A DNA stretch of 28,863 nt from Lachnospiraceae bacterium (GTDB lineage Bacteria; Bacillota; Clostridia; Lachnospirales; Lachnospiraceae). The notes beneath the pieces are model-generated. The model did no database searches and had not been told where the DNA came from. It was given only the letters and a program-made list of their open reading frames with translations. Numbering within the stretch: position 1 is the stretch's first letter; the number at the start of each line of letters is the position of its first letter. A program made the position numbers and the translations under genes. This document shows, one piece after another, positions 1 through 7,663 of the stretch. Where the stretch lies: assembly GCA_900767585.1 (NCBI GenBank), contig CAAFZP010000147.1, forward strand, positions 1 through 28,863. Reading direction: 5' to 3'.

Positions 1-728
1 ACCAACTGTCCCATTGCACGCAATTCTTTTTCAGATAAATAATTCTTTGCCACTACTGCTTCCTTTAAAATTGGCTGATTTCCTTTAAAAGTAGTAAGTC
101 CCATAAATTCTTTTTCAGCATCCGCTCTGTTATAGATTACTTCTGCTGCAGTTTGTCCATGAATTGCGTAGTGAATTTTGTTTTGCACTTTTTTGAAAAA
201 TACAATGGATATTTCCGCTTTCGGATCATAATCTATGCTCGTTGCATAAATTTCCAGAACCTGACGATAAAATACTTTCTCGGATGCGCGAATATCACGG
301 ATTCTCTCCAGCAATTCCTTAAAATATCCACCGCCACCCAAATTTTTCAAACGATCATCATCTAAAGCAAAACCTTTTCTCATGTATTCTTTTAAAATTC
401 CGGTTGCCCAGATTCTGAACTGTGTTCCTCGTTTTGATTTTACACGATAGCCAACAGAAATAATAACATCAAGATTGTAATAATCTACCTGATATGTTTT
501 CCCATCAGTCGCAGTTGTTGCAAAATTTGCAACAACTGAATTACGCTGTAATTCCCCTTCTGTAAATATGTTTTTTATATGTCTGGAAATAGTTGATTTA
601 TCTCTCTGAAACAATTCTGCCATCTGATCAATAGACAACCAGACTGTATCACCATCAAAAGTAGTTTCAACTTTCGTCAGACCATCCTCTGTCGTATAAA
701 TAATCATATCTGCTTTTTCTTTGTTCAT
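1..728 (-). CDS. RhuM family protein (partial, C-terminus beyond window)
   Basis: Reading the minus strand from ATG 726-728 gives an uninterrupted frame of 242 residues to the window edge. An AGGAGG-like site (GGAGGAAAA) precedes the start by a normal spacing. The N-terminal part (about residues 25-60) looks like a small HTH domain ending in FQRDKSTISRHIKNIF. It is followed by the RhuM-type segments VANFATTATDGKTYQVDYYN, DVIISVGYRVKSKRGTQFR and WATGILKEYMRKGF, and by LLERIRDIRASEKVFYRQV. These are hallmarks of the RhuM/COG3943 family, first named from a Salmonella pathogenicity island and usually found on mobile or defence-linked DNA. Molecular function is not established. Family members are usually about 330 residues, so roughly a quarter is missing on the left. 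It stands alone, with about 90 nt between it and the end of the methyltransferase gene. Identification is confident; function is not. Confidence 0.88.
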   Translation of the reverse strand, partial: MNKEKADMIIYTTEDGLTKVETTFDGDTVWLSIDQMAELFQRDKSTISRHIKNIFTEGELQRNSVVANFATTATDGKTYQVDYYNLDVIISVGYRVKSKRGTQFRIWATGILKEYMRKGFALDDDRLKNLGGGGYFKELLERIRDIRASEKVFYRQVLEIYATSIDYDPKAEISIVFFKKVQNKIHYAIHGQTAAEVIYNRADAEKEFMGLTTFKGNQPILKEAVVAKNYLSEKELRAMGQL

Positions 729-815
729 AAATTAATTTTCCTCCAAAATCAGATACATTATCAATGTGAACGATTTAAAAAATAGGAATTCAACACAGTC
801 ACTATAGCGAAATCA

Positions 816-2315
816 TCATTCCTCATCTTTACCATTTATAATATGGTAGTAATCATCCATATCCACGCTGAGTTTTACCGCGGCATCTGGTTTTCGTTTG
901 CCCAAAAGGCATACAGTCTCCACATGGCTTGTCCTCGGAAACTGGTCGACGCAGCACACCTTATCCACGCGGTACCCGCGGCGAATGATCGTCTCCAGGT
1001 CGCGCGCCAGCGAGGTCGGTTTACAACTGATATAGACGATCTCGTCCACGCCAAATGCAAGGATTTTCTCCAAAGCCTTCGGATGAATCCCGTCCCGTGG
1101 CGGATCGACAATGATCAGATCCGGTTTCTCATCCACAAGATCAATTGCCTTTAACACGTCCCCAGCGATGAATTCACAGTTCGAAAGTCCATTTACTTTC
1201 GCATTTTCCTTCGCTGCCTCGACCGCTTCCTCCACGATTTCGATTCCGATCACTTTCTTCGAAACTGCTGCCATCATCTGTGCGATCGTACCGGTTCCGC
1301 TATACAGATCGAACACGGTCTTGTCGCCATCGAGCTTCACGCTGCCCCGCATGATATAATCGCGCGCCTTTTCATACAGCACCTCGCAGCCACCTGTGTT
1401 TGTCTGGAAGAATGAAAACGGCGAGATCTTGAATTTCAGTCCAAGTATTTCCTCTTCGATGTAATCCTGTCCGTACAAAAGCTCCATCCGATCGCTCTGC
1501 ACGACATCGCCCAAAGCGTCATTTTCCGTGTACAGAATACCTGCAATACTTCCCGCAAATGCATCGGACTTCTCTAATTCTAACAGCATTTCTACGAACT
1601 CCTGAAGCAACTGTTTTACATCAAATCCATATGTGTCCCACTGTGTCGATGTTACCAGATTGATCAGGAACTGCCCATTTGCACGCGACTGGCGCACAAC
1701 CAGATTCCGCAGGATTCCCTCGTGGCGCATCCGGTGAAAGAACGGCACATTTCGTCCGGAGAAAAACGCGAGTGTCGCCGTGAGTATGCGGCTCCAGTCT
1801 GCGCCAATGATCTCACATCCATCAACCGTCAGGATATCATAGAAGCTTCCCTTCTGATGTAATCCGAGTGCTAATGGGCCATCCTTGTAGGCATCACCAA
1901 ACGTGAATTCCATTTTGTTCCGGTACGCGGTCTGGCTCGGTGAACCAAGAATTCCTTCCCATTCATAATCCTTCGAGTTGGAATCCTCTGCCAGAAGCAC
2001 GCGGTCAAGCAATGCTTTCACCATGTCCGCTTTCAGCTTCAGCTGATTGTCATACGACATTGTCTGATATGCGCATCCGCCGCACGCACCAAAATAAGGG
2101 CAGGTCGGCTCTACGTCCTCCAGCGGACTCCGCTCTAAGACTTCCAGCACCTTGCCCTCTGCCATACCGCTTTTCTTCTTTGTTACCATGTATTTCACTT
2201 TCTGTCCCGGCAGGGCGCCCTTAATCGTCACCTTGCGCTCGTCCACCTGAAAGCTTCCTTTGTTCGGGAAATCATAACGCTCGATGATTCCCTCGCATAC
2301 ATCACCTTTTTTCAC
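816..2315 (-). CDS. rlmD: 23S rRNA (uracil-5-)-methyltransferase, RlmD/RumA type
   Basis: SAM-dependent enzyme that makes 5-methyluridine in 23S rRNA; Gram-positive members can serve both U747 and U1939 (RlmCD). 499 residues. An N-terminal TRAM domain (about 1-60) is followed by the iron-sulfur cysteines C72, C78, C81 (CPYFGACGGC) and C167. The catalytic domain shows DLYSGTGT (336-343), IVDPPRDG (402-409), the nucleophile C431 in YISCKPTSL, and the general base E466 in SHVETV. All key residues are present and the length is normal. The start is GTG at 2313-2315, chosen because GAGGAGA lies at the right distance upstream. It is the last gene of the minus-strand cluster, 79 nt behind the phosphodiesterase. 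Whether it modifies one or two uridines cannot be told from the sequence. Confidence 0.93.
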   Translation of the reverse strand: MKKGDVCEGIIERYDFPNKGSFQVDERKVTIKGALPGQKVKYMVTKKKSGMAEGKVLEVLERSPLEDVEPTCPYFGACGGCAYQTMSYDNQLKLKADMVKALLDRVLLAEDSNSKDYEWEGILGSPSQTAYRNKMEFTFGDAYKDGPLALGLHQKGSFYDILTVDGCEIIGADWSRILTATLAFFSGRNVPFFHRMRHEGILRNLVVRQSRANGQFLINLVTSTQWDTYGFDVKQLLQEFVEMLLELEKSDAFAGSIAGILYTENDALGDVVQSDRMELLYGQDYIEEEILGLKFKISPFSFFQTNTGGCEVLYEKARDYIMRGSVKLDGDKTVFDLYSGTGTIAQMMAAVSKKVIGIEIVEEAVEAAKENAKVNGLSNCEFIAGDVLKAIDLVDEKPDLIIVDPPRDGIHPKALEKILAFGVDEIVYISCKPTSLARDLETIIRRGYRVDKVCCVDQFPRTSHVETVCLLGKRKPDAAVKLSVDMDDYYHIINGKDEE

Positions 2316-2394
2316 TCGACTGTCTCCTCATTTTCGTTTATTCTCATATGATTGCGGAATAATTTATTTCTCTATGAGTTGTAAACAATACACA

Positions 2395-2892
2395 TTATTC
2401 CACATACCTTAATTCGTATGTCACTTCATCTTCATCGTCAATTTCCATCACCATATATGTGTAACGGTGATCTGCCTGCCGCGGCTTCGAAATGCTGCCC
2501 GGATTCAGAATCGTTACATCATCCGGATCCTCCTCCAGATATGGCACATGCGTGTGTCCATACATCGCGATATCGCAATCATTCTCCAATGCCGCAAACC
2601 GCAACAGATCCAGCCGCATGTCCACCTGATACAGATGTCCGTGCGTTGCGAAGATACGATGTCCGCCCGCCTCGATCACATTTGCATTCAGAAGCTTCGC
2701 ATCATAGTCCGTATTTCCACGCACGATGTAGCATGGCACACCCGCCAGCGACTCAATCTCGCGTGCATCTCCGACATCGCCAAGATGAATCAACATCTGG
2801 AATTCACCGATTTCTTCCCGCACCTGCGCGATTGCAAGCTCCACATTTTCATTTCGCCCATGCGAATCACTCATCACCAAAATCCGAAGCAT
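2395..2892 (-). CDS. Metallophosphoesterase, YfcE/MJ0936 family
   Basis: Calcineurin-like phosphodiesterase of 165 residues, the usual size for YfcE. Metal-binding motifs appear in order: DSHG with D9 and H11, HLGDVGD with D39, RGNTD with N60, ATHGH with H84 and H86, and YGHTH with H113 and H115. Such enzymes hydrolyse phosphodiesters with two divalent metals in the cytoplasm; the natural substrate is unknown. The ATG at 2890-2892 has AAGGAGGAAATT just upstream. The gene begins 22 nt after the XTP/dITP diphosphatase stop; this rdgB-yfcE order is common in Clostridia and suggests joint housekeeping of nucleotides. Confidence 0.93.
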   Translation of the reverse strand: MLRILVMSDSHGRNENVELAIAQVREEIGEFQMLIHLGDVGDAREIESLAGVPCYIVRGNTDYDAKLLNANVIEAGGHRIFATHGHLYQVDMRLDLLRFAALENDCDIAMYGHTHVPYLEEDPDDVTILNPGSISKPRQADHRYTYMVMEIDDEDEVTYELRYVE

Positions 2893-2914
2893 AATTTCCT
2901 CCTTCGAGCCCTAA

Positions 2915-3505
2915 CTACAGTACCTCGCGAATCATTTCCAAAGCGCGTCCGCGATGGCTGATCTTGTTCTTATCTTCCGGTGCCAGCTCCGCGGTTGTCT
3001 TTCCATACTCCGGCAGGAAGAAGATCGGATCATAGCCAAATCCATGTTCCCCGGCAGGCTGATGCGCGATCATACCCTCAATCACGCCCCGGCGTGTCGT
3101 CACCGTACCATCCGGAAATGCAGCCGCAATCGCACATACGAACCGCGCCGTCCGCTCTTCCTCTTTTGCATCTGCAAGCGCGTCAATGATCATCTGATTC
3201 TTGATACTGTACGGTGTATCCTCGCCCTGCCATCTTGCAGAGTAAATGCCCGGCGCGCCATCCATGTAATCAACTTCCAGACCACTATCGTCGGCGAGCA
3301 CCACACAGCCCTCGGCCTCTTTTGTCTTGCTGATGGCTGTCGCTTTGATGATTGCATTCTCCTCAAATGTCTTGCCATCCTCCACGATGTCAATATCGAT
3401 GCCTGCTTCCTTCATGGAAACAATCTCATACCCACAATCCGCTAAGATCATGCGCACCTCCACCATCTTATTCGCATTGCCAGTTGCAAAAATAATCTTC
3501 TTCAT
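2915..3505 (-). CDS. rdgB: XTP/dITP diphosphatase (RdgB/HAM1 family)
   Basis: Removes non-canonical purine nucleotides (XTP, dITP, ITP) by cutting them to monophosphate and pyrophosphate, which keeps deaminated bases out of DNA and RNA. 196 residues, normal length. The nucleotide-binding signature TGNANK lies at residues 8-13. The metal-binding acidic segment LADDSGLEVDYMDGAPGIYS is present, as are the family motif GFGYDPIF and the C-terminal SHRGRA. Start ATG 3503-3505. It follows the cysteine protease gene with a 24-nt gap and precedes the phosphodiesterase by 22 nt, so it is most likely cotranscribed with both. Confidence 0.95.
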   Translation of the reverse strand: MKKIIFATGNANKMVEVRMILADCGYEIVSMKEAGIDIDIVEDGKTFEENAIIKATAISKTKEAEGCVVLADDSGLEVDYMDGAPGIYSARWQGEDTPYSIKNQMIIDALADAKEEERTARFVCAIAAAFPDGTVTTRRGVIEGMIAHQPAGEHGFGYDPIFFLPEYGKTTAELAPEDKNKISHRGRALEMIREVL

Positions 3506-3529
3506 CTGCCTGTATCTCCTTTTTCCTTA

Positions 3530-5236
3530 CTATTCCCTTTTGTTCGTAAACGCCTTCAAGCACACATTGCATTTCTCACTCGTCTCCGCCCGGTGCCACA
3601 TCTCCCCATACAAACTGATGTAGCCCTCACCATCACCGATATCGAAGCTTGCCGTCCGCTCATCCGCATTGTACTCGATGGCAATCGGATGTACTGCGCC
3701 CGGCGTCTTGATATTCACCACGACCGCATAGCGCTCATGATCCTCCAGCTCGATTTCCTCCGGGAAATCCACTGTGTAATACCCAGCATACTTCATGCTG
3801 CCGGACGTCACAAGCTCCCGGTTCTTGAACGAAGTCACGTCCTTGAAATTTCTGACAACATATACCTCAAACTCCGTATTTTTGTCCGTTGCATAAAAAG
3901 AAACCGCTGCCAGATTCTCCCCTTTTCCTGCCTGATAGACATTCGAAAAATACGCTTCCTCCTTGGAAAATCCAAGCTGTCCAACCCATCCAAGCTTGTC
4001 CGTCTGATAGATTTTGTCATAATTATCCTTGTCGCCGACCCGCGTGTAGACAACTGATTTGCGGCAGATCTTCGTATCATAATAGGACACATAAAAATAT
4101 CCATCATCGCCAAACTCTTCGCCCCAGCTGTTCTTGCAGATGAACGCACCATCCCCCTCCGGCTGGATCGTAAAATTCTCTTTCGGGAAATGATCATCCC
4201 ATCCTACAACGACCACATCATGGTTTGGCGTCTCGTCTCCATCATAATAATACGCCGCGTATTCGCTTGAATAATACATCGAATAACTATCCACATATTC
4301 GAGTGCCGAATAAATAGATGTCTCGATTGCGCCATACCGGAAGATTGCACTCTTAATCGTCTCGTCCTCGCGCCCGTTGATGATCAAAGCTTCCTCGAGA
4401 TGCTTCTCTGCAGGCAGGTTTGGATCACTCATGCCATCTCCATATGGGTCATCCTTCTCAAGCACCGGTCCCTGCCAGGCTGCCAGATACGCGATACTCA
4501 TCGTGTGCTCACCTCCACTGTTTACATCCAGTGCATAGCTGTTACACATCGACATATGATCGACCGAGAAAATATCATCCTCCATCGGCCGGATGCTTGT
4601 CTCGAGCGCACCAAGCGACGCAAACGCCCAGCACGTACCATATCGTCCCTGGTCACGCACCGGTGACACACGTCCATAATCACGCATATCATATCGCTCC
4701 GGCAACGGATCATCATCCGACACAATGGCGAGATCTACCCATTTCTGCTTGATGTCGTACTTCACCTCATACCCCAGATACTCCGCGATTTTGTCAATCG
4801 GGATGATGAGTTTGTCTCCGTCTTCTTCTACATATACCTTGTCTCCGAGCGGGATTTCTGTCTTCTCGTTTACAACCGCCCGCTCCGATCCGACCGCGAG
4901 CTCAATCCGGTTGTCCCCCTTCATGATCAGGACTTCCCCATCCGGATACCGCTGCACGGAACATAAAAGCAGACTCCGCAGGAACTCTCCCTCCACGAGC
5001 AGCCGCATATGGTCACTGATGGAAAATGAATAGCCGAACTCTTCCATGCTGTCACCGCCCACAGTGATGACCACATCATCCGCATTCATACGTTCGCGCA
5101 CATTTTCCGCAAATGCATCGCTGCAGGTCGCGAGCGCATCCGATTCGTCAATCGTCTTGACCGGATTTCGGCCAATGATATATGTAATTGTCACCAGCAC
5201 TGCAATAACCGCAGCAAAAATTCCAAACTTTTTCAC
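3530..5236 (-). CDS. Membrane-anchored C1A (papain-like) cysteine protease
   Basis: 568 residues. A single hydrophobic segment at 4-22 acts as signal anchor. Residues about 100-172 resemble a copper-amine-oxidase N-terminal-like domain, a fold often used for wall attachment or binding (ending IPIDKIAEYLGYEVKYD). The papain domain runs from about 182 to 390: oxyanion Q196 in PVRDQGRYGTCWAFA, catalytic C202, H339 in NHDVVVVGWDDH and N369 in CKNSWG. The last 160 residues fit the lectin-like domain that follows C1A peptidases in Clostridia. All catalytic residues are intact, so an active extracellular or wall-associated protease is expected; its target is unknown. It lies 18 nt after the rRNA methyltransferase gene and 24 nt before rdgB, an odd place for a surface protease, but the spacing argues for one transcript. 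Confidence 0.9.
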   Translation of the reverse strand: MKKFGIFAAVIAVLVTITYIIGRNPVKTIDESDALATCSDAFAENVRERMNADDVVITVGGDSMEEFGYSFSISDHMRLLVEGEFLRSLLLCSVQRYPDGEVLIMKGDNRIELAVGSERAVVNEKTEIPLGDKVYVEEDGDKLIIPIDKIAEYLGYEVKYDIKQKWVDLAIVSDDDPLPERYDMRDYGRVSPVRDQGRYGTCWAFASLGALETSIRPMEDDIFSVDHMSMCNSYALDVNSGGEHTMSIAYLAAWQGPVLEKDDPYGDGMSDPNLPAEKHLEEALIINGREDETIKSAIFRYGAIETSIYSALEYVDSYSMYYSSEYAAYYYDGDETPNHDVVVVGWDDHFPKENFTIQPEGDGAFICKNSWGEEFGDDGYFYVSYYDTKICRKSVVYTRVGDKDNYDKIYQTDKLGWVGQLGFSKEEAYFSNVYQAGKGENLAAVSFYATDKNTEFEVYVVRNFKDVTSFKNRELVTSGSMKYAGYYTVDFPEEIELEDHERYAVVVNIKTPGAVHPIAIEYNADERTASFDIGDGEGYISLYGEMWHRAETSEKCNVCLKAFTNKRE

Positions 5237-5254
5237 GTATCAAAACGCTCTTTT

Positions 5255-6424
5255 CTACTGTTCTTTTCCTTCTTTGTCTTTCGCTCTCGGCGGCTTCGGT
5301 CCCATAAACTGATAGAAATACGACTTGATCATACCATTGTAGATTTTCCGGTTCCGGTCTGCTTTTCTACCGATGTATTTCTCTGCATCCGCATACGATG
5401 TAATCAGATACATCGACCAGTCCGGCAGGTTTGCGAAGCTCTCGCCGATCGTCCGATAGAGCGCCGGCAGCGCTTCCTTTTCTTCGAGCCGCTCCCCATA
5501 TGGCGGGTTTGTAACGATAAATCCATAATGTTTCGGGTTCCGCAGGTCTTTCACATCCCGCGCCTGAAAATGGATATAATCTCCGACGCCGGCTGCCTTC
5601 GCATTTGCCATCGCGCACTTCACGATCTCCGGATCTAAGTCGTAACCCTGAATGTTCATCTGCACATCGCGGCGGATCATATCCTCCGCCTCATCATACG
5701 CGTTGTACCACACCTTCTTCGGCACGACCTTGCCCCAGCTGTCTGCAGTAAATTCGCGCATCATACCCGGTGCGATATTGGCACCGATCATTGCCGCCTC
5801 GATTGGAAATGTACCGCTGCCGCAGAACGGATCGACCAGCACACGGTCTTTGTTCCACGGTGTCAGCATCAAAAGTGCCGCTGCCAGTGTCTCCGAGATC
5901 GGCGCTTTTCCGACGAGCGTCCGGTATCCACGCTTATGCAGCGAAGTTCCCGATGTATCCAGACCGATGGACACCTGATCCTTGAAGATAAATACCCGGA
6001 TCGGATACTCGTCCCCATCTTCCTCGAACCGCTCCACGCGGTACGTCTTTTTCATGCGCTCCACGATTGCTTTCTTCACGATCGACTGGATTGCGCTCGC
6101 AGAAAAAAGCGCACTCTTATTCGTCGTCGCTTTTGTCACCCAGAACTTTGCATCCCGCGGAAGATATTCCTCCCACGGAATGGCCTTCGTCCCTTCAAAC
6201 AGTTCATCAAAATCTGTAGCCCGGAAACTGCCCATCTTCAGCAGGATCCGCTCCGCAGTTCTTATAAATATATTCGCGCGGGCAACGGCAGTCTCATCCC
6301 CACGGAATGTGATTCTGCCATCCTCCACAGTCACGATCTCATAGCCAAGCTCTAATATCTCCCGTTTCAACACCGACTCCATCCCAAAATGGCACGGTGC
6401 TATTAATTCATACCTGTTTTCCAT
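5255..6424 (-). CDS. THUMP-domain class I rRNA methyltransferase (RlmL N-terminal/YpsC type)
   Basis: 389 residues. A THUMP RNA-binding region lies in about the first 170 residues and a Rossmann methyltransferase domain follows. SAM motif I is DPFCGSGTFPIEAAMIGANI (from about 198) and the N2-guanine-type catalytic motif is TNPPYGERL (about 305-313). These belong to the family that methylates the exocyclic amine of G2445 in 23S rRNA (first half of E. coli RlmL; YpsC in Bacillus). The frame is open for 32 further codons upstream, but the start at 6422-6424 is preferred: it begins at the conserved MENRYELIAPCHFG, has a purine-rich GAAAGGG site, and the upstream extension would run through the promoter at 6480-6508. 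First gene of the cluster. Confidence 0.92.
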   Translation of the reverse strand: MENRYELIAPCHFGMESVLKREILELGYEIVTVEDGRITFRGDETAVARANIFIRTAERILLKMGSFRATDFDELFEGTKAIPWEEYLPRDAKFWVTKATTNKSALFSASAIQSIVKKAIVERMKKTYRVERFEEDGDEYPIRVFIFKDQVSIGLDTSGTSLHKRGYRTLVGKAPISETLAAALLMLTPWNKDRVLVDPFCGSGTFPIEAAMIGANIAPGMMREFTADSWGKVVPKKVWYNAYDEAEDMIRRDVQMNIQGYDLDPEIVKCAMANAKAAGVGDYIHFQARDVKDLRNPKHYGFIVTNPPYGERLEEKEALPALYRTIGESFANLPDWSMYLITSYADAEKYIGRKADRNRKIYNGMIKSYFYQFMGPKPPRAKDKEGKEQ

Positions 6425-6479
6425 ACTCGTATTTCTACCCTTTCTTCCCCTGTTCCGAATTTTGAACACACTTAGATAT

Positions 6480-6508
6480 ATTGTAAATTTATCTTTGCTC
6501 GAAGTCAA
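6480..6508 (-). promoter_or_regulatory. Sigma-A-type promoter for the methyltransferase-protease-rdgB cluster
   Basis: On the minus strand TTGACT (6503-6508), then exactly 17 nt, then TACAAT (6480-6485). Both hexamers match consensus at five of six positions. The predicted start is near 6473, about 50 nt before the ATG at 6424. A short inverted repeat (ACAAAT/ATTTGT) lies just upstream, at about 6509-6527, and could bind a regulator. Confidence 0.7.
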
Positions 6509-6573
6509 CAAATCCGACAAATTTGTTTCTGTTTTTTATGCATTTTTACATATATTTCCATCCGGCTGCGCGG

Positions 6574-6885
6574 CTACCGCTTCTGCCTCGTCAGCGCGCC
6601 GCGGTACCCGGAGATTCCACCAACCGTATTGATAACCTTATATCCCTTGTCTGTCAGGATTCTCGCTGCAAGCGTACTAGCGCCCCCATTTTCACAGTAA
6701 ACCAATATCACTTTTCCTTTCGGGAGAGAAATATTGCCTGCCTGTATCTCTTCCAGAGGCAGATTTATCGCCATCGGAATGTGACTTTTCGCAAATTCTT
6801 CGCTCGTTCGAACGTCAACGATGATTCCTCCATAGTTAAGAGCCTCACTCAGGATGTTCCGAATATTAATATTATGAAATCGCAT
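6574..6885 (-). CDS. Single-domain rhodanese-like protein
   Basis: 103 residues forming one rhodanese domain: DVRTSEEFAKSHIPMAINLP (24-43) is the family's N-terminal signature. The active-site loop YCENGGAS carries the catalytic Cys64, which can hold a persulfide. GYKVINTVGGISGYRG forms the C-terminal motif. Single-domain rhodaneses move sulfane sulfur in the cytoplasm; the acceptor here is unknown. The frame is open further upstream, but the ATG at 6883-6885 is chosen because AAGGAGG sits 6-12 nt before it and homology begins there. It is monocistronic: the preceding gene ends in the terminator at 6977-6999. Confidence 0.9.
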   Translation of the reverse strand: MRFHNINIRNILSEALNYGGIIVDVRTSEEFAKSHIPMAINLPLEEIQAGNISLPKGKVILVYCENGGASTLAARILTDKGYKVINTVGGISGYRGALTRQKR

Positions 6886-6976
6886 CGCTCCGCCTCCTTT
6901 CTTCTTACTAATAGGATATGCGGAGCGAGGGGATTTGTGTCTGTGATTGCTTATCGTATGACATCGCCACAACAAA

Positions 6977-6999
6977 AGAGGACCGCATCGCGGTCCTCT
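6977..6999 (-). terminator. Intrinsic terminator of the small polar-protein gene
   Basis: Perfect 10-bp stem (AGAGGACCGC / GCGGTCCTCT) with a 3-nt loop at 6987-6989. On the minus strand it is followed by TTTTGTT. It lies 8 nt after the stop codon at 7007. Confidence 0.88.
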
Positions 7000-7006
7000 A
7001 AGGGGG

Positions 7007-7168
7007 TTAGTAACAGTCGGTACTGTTACTTGAACTATTCTTCTGGCTGTTCTTCTGACTATTCTTCATCTTGCTGTTGGAAGCTGTTTCCTTATTTGTC
7101 TGATTGCTTCCTGTATAATTTGTCTGCTTGTTCTTCTGCTCGTCTGACTGATAATTCTTTCCTGCCAT
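7007..7168 (-). CDS. Small, extremely polar protein (SASP-like composition)
   Basis: 53 residues starting MAGKNYQSDEQKN and ending in a run of NSQKN/NSSSNS followed by TDCY. It consists almost only of N, Q, K, S, T and G and has no hydrophobic core. This composition recalls gamma-type small acid-soluble spore proteins, but no diagnostic motif is present and the similarity is inference only. The ATG at 7166-7168 has AAAGGAGAT at ideal spacing. The frame stays open to a second ATG at 7253-7255 that also has a good site (GGGAGG) and sits about 22 nt behind a possible promoter (7284-7312), so an 82-residue form is possible. A strong terminator follows, which supports a real gene. The neighbouring pdaA makes a spore role plausible. 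Confidence 0.6.
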   Translation of the reverse strand: MAGKNYQSDEQKNKQTNYTGSNQTNKETASNSKMKNSQKNSQKNSSSNSTDCY

Positions 7169-7283
7169 AACTGATCTCCTTTTTGTTTGCAAGTTCCCTT
7201 GCCCTTGTAATTTGTTACATAGAGAAGTATACCCGGTTTTCGCAAGCTTATTCATATGTACCTCCCGCCTATTAAGAAAAATT

Positions 7284-7312
7284 TATATACGCATATTACT
7301 AGCTTTTATCAA
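7284..7312 (-). promoter_or_regulatory. Possible promoter of the small polar-protein gene
   Basis: Minus strand TTGATA (7307-7312), 17 nt, TATATA (7284-7289). The -35 matches five of six positions and the -10 four. The predicted start, near 7277, lies 22 nt before the upstream in-frame ATG at 7255. A sporulation sigma factor cannot be excluded. Confidence 0.45.
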
Positions 7313-7319
7313 TTTCAAA

Positions 7320-7653
7320 GCAAGCCGGTTGGTGGAAAATGTGGCGAATCAGGCAAAACTCCCCAACCGCAAGCTTTTTAAAAGCAGGCTGGTTGGAGGA
7401 AAATTCGGCGAATCGGGCAAAAAGCCCCAACCGCAAGCTTTCTAAATGCAAGCCGGTTGGGGAAAATGTGGCGAATCGGGCAAAACTCCCCAACTGCAAG
7501 CTTTCTAAATGCAGGCTGGTTGGAGGAAAATGTGGCGAATCGGGCAAAACTCCCCAACCGCAAGCTTTCTAAATGCAAGCTGGTTGGAGGAAAATGTCCA
7601 AATCGAAAAAAACTCCCCAACCGCAAGCTTTCTAAAAGCAAGCCGGTTAGGGA
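7320..7653. repeat. Tandem array of 63/64-bp units, five full and one partial
   Basis: Units start at 7320, 7384, 7448, 7511 and 7575 (lengths 64, 64, 63, 64, 63), with a partial sixth from 7638. The core of each is GCAAGCCGGTTGG(A)GGAAA, then a middle of about 23 nt, then CTCCCCAACCGCAAGCTT and TCTAAAT. GGTTGG(A)GG and CCCCAACC in one unit can pair, so every unit could fold as a hairpin in DNA or RNA. The array begins about 10 nt after the pdaA stop codon and so lies in its 3' untranslated region. Differences are single substitutions and a 1-nt indel in the left arm. Units abut with no spacers. Open frames crossing the array in several phases are by-products, because 64 is not a multiple of three. 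Confidence 0.93.
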
Positions 7654-7663
7654 ATTTTAGTAC

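Noticed and set aside
7320..7653. CRISPR array
   Set aside because: Units are contiguous and nearly identical throughout, with no unique spacers between them, and no cas genes are present.
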